From positions 186,001-250,000 of the forward strand of contig NZ_JAPNLM010000003.1 of the NCBI RefSeq assembly GCF_026627255.1: DNA of 64,000 bases, written 5' to 3'. The notes beneath the pieces are model-generated. The model searched no databases and was not told the origin of the DNA. It worked only from the letters and a program-made list of their open reading frames with translations. Source of the DNA: Streptomyces antarcticus (GTDB lineage Bacteria > Actinomycetota > Actinomycetes > Streptomycetales > Streptomycetaceae). Below, one piece after another: positions 25,911-34,900 of this stretch; the stretch's first letter is position 1; each line of letters starts with the position of its first letter. Both the position numbers and the translations under genes were made by a program.

Positions 25911-28900
25911 ATGCGGGAGCTCGACTTCCCCGAGGACGTCCGGCGGATGCTGTGGATCCTGATCGGCGAGATGCCGGTCCAGGCCCGCGAGAACCTCGCC
26001 TACGAAAGCCGCGAGCTGTACCTGAGGTTCGGCAAGGGCATCAAGGACCTGCGCGACGAGATCCGGCTCTCCGTCGCGGAGGCGTCCACGGCCCTCCCCC
26101 AAGAGGTGGCGGACCGCTACGTCCAGGGCCTCTCGCTGCTCACCGACGACGGGGGAGTGGACCACCTGAACGCGATGGCCGACCGGCTCGACGACATCGC
26201 CCGGAGCCAGGTCGACCACTCCATGAACATCCAGCAGGCCAAGTGGGAGATCATCGCGGAGATCGTGATGCTCCTCCTCGAACTCGCCCTGCTGGCCGCC
26301 CTCGCCGCGATCACCGGCGGCACGTCCGTGTCGCAGATGGCGCTCGCCCGGGCCCGGAGCAGACTCGCCGTCCTGCTCGTGGTGGACCGGCTGCTGCGCA
26401 TGACACATCTCGCCCCCAGCCTCACCGGGGCCGTCGAGGAGGCCCTGCAGACCCTCGCCGTGCGCCTCGCCCAGATCGCCCTGAACCCGGACGGCCGCCG
26501 ACCGGACGGAATCGACTGGAGGGACGTCGGCAAGTCCGCCGCGTTCGGGGCGGTCGTCGGTCTGATCGGCGGTGCGCTCGGCGGAGCCGCCGACTACTTC
26601 CGGAACTGGTTCAAGCACGCCTTCGACGACTTCGACCGCTTCGCCAAGGACCATCCGAGGTTCACGACCCTGCTCGACGGGGTGAACGACGTGGCGGAGG
26701 CGTTCGTCGTCGGAGCGGTCAGCGAGTCCGCCGGCGAGACCCTGATCCAGGGCGCCTTCGAAGGCACCTGGGACTTCTCGTGGAGCACCTTCGTCGGTTC
26801 CGGCACCAGCTCGGCGCTCGAGACGGTCGCCGGGGGCGCCGTCGGCGGTGGCGCCCTCTGGCTCCACCACACGTACCTCCCGGACCCCGCCACCGCAGAC
26901 CCATTCACCGTCAACCAGCTTACGGGGCGCGGCAGTTCGCGCGCTGGTGGCGGACCGGGCGCCTCGGGTCCCGCCGCCCCGCCGGTGCGCGTGCCGCCGC
27001 CGCTCCCCGTCGCCCTGCCCGTGCCTTCCGTGCCCCGGGCCACCGCCGGGTCCGACCCGGCGGTCACCGGACCGGCCGCGTCCCCGCCGCCCGCGTGGTC
27101 GCGCACCCCTCCGGCACCGGTGCCGGTGCCGATCGGCCCGCCCGCGCGCGTGCTCGCGGCGAGCGTCCCGGCGGTGTACGGGAGTTCCGGCCGCGAGTCC
27201 GCCGCAGACCCCGATGCCGATCCGGGCCGGGGCCCCGGTCCCGGCCCTGACCCGTACGCGGCCGGGAACACCCTGTTCGGGGCCACGGCTCCCGCCCCGG
27301 GCGCCTCGGTTCCGCCACCGGTCGCGCCGACCGCGGCTCCGGCCGGCGTGCCGGGCCAGCGGGCGCCCGGTCCGGGAACGTACGCCGACGCGACCGGCGA
27401 CGACCGTCCGGACACGGCCGGGGAACACTCCGACAGCCCCTCCCGCACCGGCCTCCCCGACACCACCGACAGCACGGCACGGAGGCAGGTGCCCGCGGCC
27501 CCGGACAGCACGGCGGCGGACAGCACGGCGGCGGACGATAAGGCCCCGCACAGTACGGCCCCGCACAGTACGGCGGACGGCCCCGAGGCCGCCGTACCGA
27601 CCGGTCCGGCAGCCTCCGGCGGCGCGCCCGACCGGGGCCACACGCCGGCCGGCACACCGCAGGCGCACGGCCGCGGCCTGCCGGAGCACGGATCGGCCGA
27701 CGCCCCGGACACCGAGGCTCCGCCGGAGGCAGAGGCGGTGGAAGAGGCAGAGGCGGAGGCTGCGGACGGTCGTGTCGGCCCGCAGCACACAGGCGCCGAG
27801 TCGGCGCAGCGCAGCGCGGATCCCCGCACGGCGCCGGACCCGGCGAAGGCCGGACGGGACCGCGTCGCGCCCGAGCCCGGACCGGAGGACGGCCCGGGCC
27901 GGGACGCGCCGGGGCGGCCGGAGGCCGGGGACGGAGCCCAGGCGCCGGGGACCACCGCCGAACCCGCGCCCGCCACCGCCCCCTTGACCGGGAACGCGGC
28001 CTGGGAAGCCGCGCGCGCGGCCGTAGCACCGGTCACCCGCACGCACACCTGGGTCGACCCGGTGTCCGCCCCCGCCGATCCGGCGCGGCCGGGGGAGACG
28101 ACCCAGTACGCCGTGCGGTCCCTGTTCGACGTCCGGCGGGTCGCCCACGACGGCGACTGGGTCACGGACCTCACCGTCCGGGTCGCCACCGGCCCGGCGG
28201 GCCTGCCGCCGCACGTCTGGGACGCGGTGCGCGACGGGGTGGAGGCGTACTTCAACGCACCGGGACACCGCCTGCCGGACGGCGACCGGCTCCATGTCAC
28301 CGTCGAGCAGACGCCGGAGGACCCGCACCCCAACGGGCTCACCGTCACCCTGGCCGGCCGCGACCAGCCGATGACCCGTACGGTCTGGTGGGCGGACGCG
28401 GACCCGGTCGACTACGCCCACGAGATCGCGCACCAGCTCGGCCTTCGGGACGAGGCCCGGGGCGGCGACGAGGCCACCCGGCGGCCCGACATCCCCGGCA
28501 GCCTGCTCGGCGACTACACCCGGCCCGCCCCGGCCGGACTCCCGCAGGCAGGGCTGCGCGGCCGCCACCTGAGCCTCCTCGCCGCCCACGTCGGCGATCT
28601 CACCGATCCTCCCCCCGGCGCGCGCGGACCCGGTCCCGCCGCCGCGCGGCCGATCCGTACGGTCGGCGGCCCCCGGGGCGCCGAGCCGCGCGCGCCCCGC
28701 ACGACGGAACCGGCCCAGGTGCCGGTGCCGACCGTGGCCGTTCCCGCCCCCGTTGTGCCGCTCGCCCCGCCCCCGCTCGCCCCGCCCCCGCCCGTACCGG
28801 TGGTGACGGCCTCCACTCCCACCGCCGCGGCCGACGGCCGCACCGGCACCGGAAACAGCCTGGACGGCACCCGCCCGCCCCGGCTGGAGCGGGGCGCCGC

Positions 28901-31900
28901 CGCCCCGGCGGCCCGGGGCGGGCGGCGGACCCGCTACGCGGACGGGAGCGGCATCCCCGCGTACGTCGACGACCTCGCCTCCCTGCTCGCGGAGGCCCCC
29001 GCCGACCTGATGGAGGAACTCCTCTCCCAGCCCGCCGCGTTCGGCCAGAGCAGCGTCGTCCTGCGCGGATCCGAACTGATCGCCGCCGAAGCCGAGAGCC
29101 TGCTGCGGGGCATCCCGTCCCTGCGGCCGAGGACGCCCGAGCCCGGCTCCCCGCCCGGTACCGGCCCGGTGGCGGACCTGCGCACGGCCCTGCGGCAGCG
29201 GCCCCGCGCCCTGATCGGCGGGCTGGCCCTCCCGTACACCAACACCGCCGGGGAGACCCGGGTGCTGCACGTCACCGCCCGCCACTACGGGAACTGGGAG
29301 CGGTTCGCCGACACGTACGGCACCCCCACCAAGATCGACACCATGGACCGCGCCACCGTTCAGGCCGGACGGAACAGCAGCGTGCAGTCCGCGACCCAAC
29401 TGGGCCTGGGCGGACCGTTCCTCGGGCCGTCCTCCGCCGCCGCCTTCGGCGGCTTCGGACGGCTCGCCCTGCGCGGCGGCTTCAGCACCAAGGCGGGCTA
29501 CGGCCAGATCGACCAGGCCACCGCGCAGGCGGAGACGCGTACCCTGGACGGCTCCCACGTCCACCTCGACGACCTCCACCTCACCCTCCGGGTCACGGAC
29601 GCCGACGGCCGCCTCGTCACCGAACCGCCGCCGGCCGGGACCGCCGGCCCGGCCCGCGCCGCCCACACCGGTTTCGCCGTACGCGACGGACTGGCCCTGC
29701 GCCTGCCGGACAGCGCGGTGAAGCCGTCCCGGCCGGGCCGGATACCCCGCTCGATCGCCATGGACCACGACACCCAGTACCGGCTGGTGCGCACCGAGGG
29801 CTTCGGCCCCGTCAGCCGCATCCGGGACTGGGCCGCCGCCGAGATCGGCGCCGCCCCCGGCAGCAGCGCCCACCAGGAGCTGGACGCCTTCTTCTCCAGC
29901 GACTCCTTCCAACGCCACGCCCGGATGCTGGCCGCCGGACGGCTGGCCACGGCCCCCTTGTTCGCGGACGACCGCCGGCGCACCCCGCTCGGCGTCTTCG
30001 TGGTCGAGCGCGTGGTGCCCGTCCGCGCCACCCTCGTCACGGAGACCCCGGACGCCGAACTGCGCGACATCGCCACCTCCACCGTCCGCAACGACCGGTC
30101 CACGACCAAGGCCGTCAACTTCGGCATCGACGGCGTGCTCGGCCCGGCCTTCAACTTCCTCGACCTCGGCGGCGGAGCGCTCAACCTCCGCCTCCAGTTC
30201 GGGCCCGCCTTCCGCCACCTCTTCTCCGTCTCGCGCACCACCGCCTTCGGCGGCTTCGGCGGACTCAAGACCTCCGGCCAGGTCAAGGGCACCCCGACCG
30301 GCCTCTACCTGGTCCGCAAAACGGTGTACGTACGGCACGCCGGCAGCGGCTCCCCCGCCCGGCGCTTCCCCACCTGGAGCCTGGACCGGATGACCCGTAC
30401 GGAGGCCCGCAGGCTCGCCGGCTGGGACGACGGGACGACCGTGCCGCTCCGCAACGGCCTGCCCGAGCCGCACGCCCCCGCCTACCTCACCCCCGACCGC
30501 CCGCCGACCCTCGGCATGCACCGCGTCGAGGAGTTCGCCCACGCCGACGGCCGCCGCACCCGCGCGACCGACGGACGCCCCAGCACCCTCCTGGACGCGT
30601 TCGCCGACACCGTCCTGACCGCCCTCGCCGACGCCCACCCGGGGCTGGTCGCCCCCCTGGACCGGCTCGCCCCGCCGGTCCGGCGCGGCCTGCTCGCCCG
30701 CGCCCGGGCCGTCACCCGGACCGCGGGCCCCCTCGACCGGGCGCGGCCCGCCCCCCACTGGGACGACGCCGACGCCTACCAGACCGCCCTGTCGAACACG
30801 CTGACGGTCCTCTCCGCCCTCTCCCACCTGAGCCTGGCCGCCGGGCTGGAGGCCCTGACCACCACCGGCATCTCCATCCGGCTCACCGATCCCGGCACCT
30901 TCGGCCAGGCCCACCGCTACGTCCGGGTGCACGGCGAACTGACCAATCGGCGCTACGAGGGCCGCCAGGACGACCTGAAACTGCGGCACAGCGCCCCGGG
31001 AGGCCAGCGGACGGACGGCCAGGAGAGCCGCAAGCGGGCCACGGGCGGCGGGGCGGACCTCCAACTCGCCTTCCGCGACCCGGATCCGGGAGCCGGCGAG
31101 TCGATCGGCGCCCCCGACAACGCCGGAGTGCTCTCCCTGGGCTGGCGTTCCGCGGTCCAGCACGACTCCGAGTCCGGCTACGGCTCCTCCGCCACCAACG
31201 AACCGATGTCGGTGAGCACCAAGCCCTCCCACCTCTACCGCTACGACCTCGCGCTCAGCGCGAGCCACGGCGGCTACTGGCGATTCCGCGGGCTGCTGCG
31301 TGGCGTCGCCACCCTCGGCCTGCTCGGCACCCAGCCGTTCGTCTTCCAGAGCCCGCGGACCCTGCTGATCGGCACCGCAGCGCACGGCGTGCCCGTCCGA
31401 GGCGGCCCGGTCACCGGGCAGGTCCTGATCAGCATTCCCGACCGGCACGCCCCGGCCGTCGACCCGCACCGCCCCGGCGCCCCCAACCCGTACCGGACCC
31501 CCGGCGGCCCGCCGGACACCACCGCCATGCCCCTGGCCCGGGCGCACGCCCTCGCCACCGGGAACCTCGCGGTGCCCGCCGGAACCGGTGACGGGGGCCG
31601 GGCGCCGCGGCGCGGCGACCGCCTCTTCCGGGACCTCCAGCACCACCCCTTCCTCACCGTCGCCGTCCTCGTCCCGCCCGGACTGACCGACGCCGTCACG
31701 GACGTCGTACGCACAGCCTCCGGCGGATCCTGGCAGTTCGCCCACGAGGGAGCCCCGGCCCGGGAGGCCGTCCTGCGCGCCTTCCAACCGCAGTACGCCA
31801 CCGCCAACTTCGACCAGAGCTCCGGCCCGCTCGGCTTCGCCCTGGCCGGGCTGATGGGCAAACCGCCGTACGGCACCCTGTGGGGCACCTTCCGGCACTA

Positions 31901-34900
31901 CACCGCGGTCCGCGGCGTCCACGCGCTCACCGGACCCGTCGAGATGGACACCGAGATGGTCCTCGGCAGCGCGACGCAGGCGACCGGCAAGACCGGGCGG
32001 AGCGTCACGCACTCCTTCGGCAGCCAGCTCACCTACGCCAAACCCCATACCAACGCCGGCGGGCCGCTGGGCACTTACGGGTTCGTCGTCAACCCCTGGT
32101 CCGAGAGCGCCCAGCACACCCTGACCCTCACCCGCAGCGTCGTCGCCGACCTCAACCTCAAGAGCTTCGGCCACCAGGTCCTCGTCACCGGCACGGTCGA
32201 GCACTGGGCGGTGATGGTCTCCACCATGCTCGGCACCACCGCCGCCCGGCTCCCCGGCGTCCCCGCCTCCTTCGCCGGCGCCGCCGGATCCGTCACCTCC
32301 GTGCCCGGCGGCTGGCTCGCCCACGTACCCGAGAAGAGCGCCCACCTGCTGGGGATCCTGGACGACGGCATGGGAGACGTGCCCCGCTACACCGGCACGG
32401 CCTGGTCCCCACAGCCCTGGACGCGCGGCAACACCTTCGGCACGTACCCCGTCAACACCCTGGACCCGACCGACGTGCTCAGCGCGTTCCAGACGAAGGT
32501 CCGCGCCCTCGGCCTCGACGAGGACGCCCAGGAGGACATCCGCCGGCAGGTGACCTCCCGCGTCCTGCGCGCCCTGCACCGCGAGGCGACCGGAACGGGA
32601 ACGAGCCTCCCCTCCCGGGCCGGCGGCTGGGGCTGGGGCGCCGTACGGATCGGCAGCCGCCGGGCCCGCGTACGCGTGGAACTCCTCCCGGGCACGCCCG
32701 TCCTGCGGATGCTCGACCACGGGACCGAGCGGGAGGAGAACCGGCGGGCCGTCGAAACCCGCCAGGAGGGCGCCGAGTCCACCTCCGGCCGGGACATCGG
32801 CGTACTCGTCGGCGAAAGCGTCCACACCGGCGACCCCACCGCCGTCGCCGCCGGACCCTCCTACACCGAGACCGGGACCTCACGGCGCGCCGTCTCGACC
32901 GCCCGCTCCGTCTCCACCGGCACCACCTACCGGGCGGCGTCGACCGAACCGCACGCCGAGACCACCACCCCCTACCGGCTGCGCCTCACCCTGGAGTTCG
33001 ACGACACCCCCGAACCCGCCGCCCCGGGCGCGGACGCCGGATCCGCCGCCCCGGGCACCGCGCTGCGCCGGTTCACCGGCAGACAGCGCATCACCGAGAC
33101 CGGCGCCGTCGGCGACCTGCGCGAACACGTCCCGCTCAGCCTCATGGCCCCGGACCCCGACCCCGCCGACCCCGCACCCGACCCCCGGCTCGCCCCGCCC
33201 GACCTCACCGTCGCCACCCGGCCGCGCTCCGGACCGCGCCCCGGACTCCTCGGCCCCGACACCCTCCACGCGGACGGCACCGCCCGGCCGTTCACCTTCC
33301 CCGAGAACGGCTTCCACGTCCGCCGCATCGTCGGTCTGGAACACGTCCAGGAGGCCGGGCGGCGCGCCATCGCCGAGTCCTACGGGATCGACCTCACCGA
33401 CCTGGACGCCCCCGGCGCCACCCCCGCACGCCGTACGGAACTGCTGCGCCGCGCCGCCGGAACCGCCCTCACCCGACCCGGCGGCGGAGCCGCGCAGACC
33501 CTGGAGGACGGCACCACCAACACCGCCCTGTCCACCTTCTACGACCAGGCCCTCGTCCCCGCCGGGTACGAGGTGCCCGGGCTCACCCACCGCGACCCGG
33601 CCGGCACCGACTCCGCCCGGCTCTCCCTGCACGCGAAACCCGACTTCTCCCGGGCGGTCCTGCTCACCGTCGCGGACGGCAAAAAGCTGGAAGTCCTGCG
33701 CGAGAGCGCCGAGGGCACCGGCACCTCCGTCAGCCACGAGCACACCCAGGACTCCGCGTTCGGCGGCGGCGTCGCGATCCGCACCGAGGACACCGGCCTC
33801 AACCAGCTCGCCGCGACCGCCACCGGCCCCTACGCCGCGGACGGCGACGGCGCCCCGGTCGGCGCGGAGCGGCTCTCCTCGCTCAACGTCAAACCCAAGA
33901 CCGGCCGGGCCTTCCTGTTCGCCGTCCCCACCGACTGGCTGAGCGTCGCCGAAGTGCACCGCGGCATCAAGGACAGCGGCCTCGGCAGGTTCCTCGCCGG
34001 AGCCTTCGGCCACCCGCCGCGCGGCCCCAAGGCCGTCTCCTCCCAGACCTACGCGCTGGCCTGGATCCGCGACGACGTCGCCCGGGAACTCGGCCTGATC
34101 AACGACACCACCTTCCCCGCCCGGGTCTCCGCCGCCTGGGACGCCGTCGGCAAGGCGGCCAAGACGTGGACCGAGGCGGACCGGGCGTACTGGAAGAAGC
34201 GCCGCGCCTCGGCCGGACTGCGCGAAGCCCGGGAAGCCGCGCGCACGGCCCTCGGCCCGGCCCGCACCGCCGTCGAGGACACCACCCGCCGGCTCGCCCC
34301 CCTCCTGGACGCCGCCGAAGCCGCCGACACCGGCCTCGCCCGCGCCGAGGCCGACGTCGTACGGGACCGCGCCGCGGCGAGCCGGCTGGACGCCGCCGCC
34401 GACGCGCTGGACGCCGCCTCCGCCGCGGTGCGGCAGGCCCGGGCCGAGGTCGCCCGGGCCGAGCGCACCGCCCGGGCCACCGAGGACGCCGCCCGGGACA
34501 CCGTGGCCGCCCTGCACGGCTGGGCCGCCCTGCCCGGCGACGGGCCCGACCCCGATGCCGTACGCCAGGCCGAGGCCGGCCTCACCACCGCCCGGCGCAC
34601 CGCCGCAGCGCTCCGCTTCGCCGCGGGCCGGCGGATCGCCGCCGCCCGCGACCCGTACGACGCCGCCACCGTCGAACTCGCCGCCGCCGAACGGGACGCG
34701 CCCGCCGCCGCGGCGGGGGATTCCACGGGCTGGGGGACTCCCGCGACCCCCGCGGTGCCGGAGCCCCCGGGGGGCTCCGCCGCCACCGGGACCGCCGAGT
34801 ACGTCACCGCGCCCTCCGGGACCGCCGAGTACACGGAGACTTCCGATCCCGGTGGGGTGCCCGGGCCGGGTGGGGAGTTCGGGCCGGGTGGGGTGTCCGA

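Noticed and set aside
25677..32825. 2382-codon minus-strand open frame
   Set aside because: Antisense of giant B. The plus frame has domain motifs (HEIAH, CpnT-like N-terminus) shared with giant A, which the minus frame lacks.
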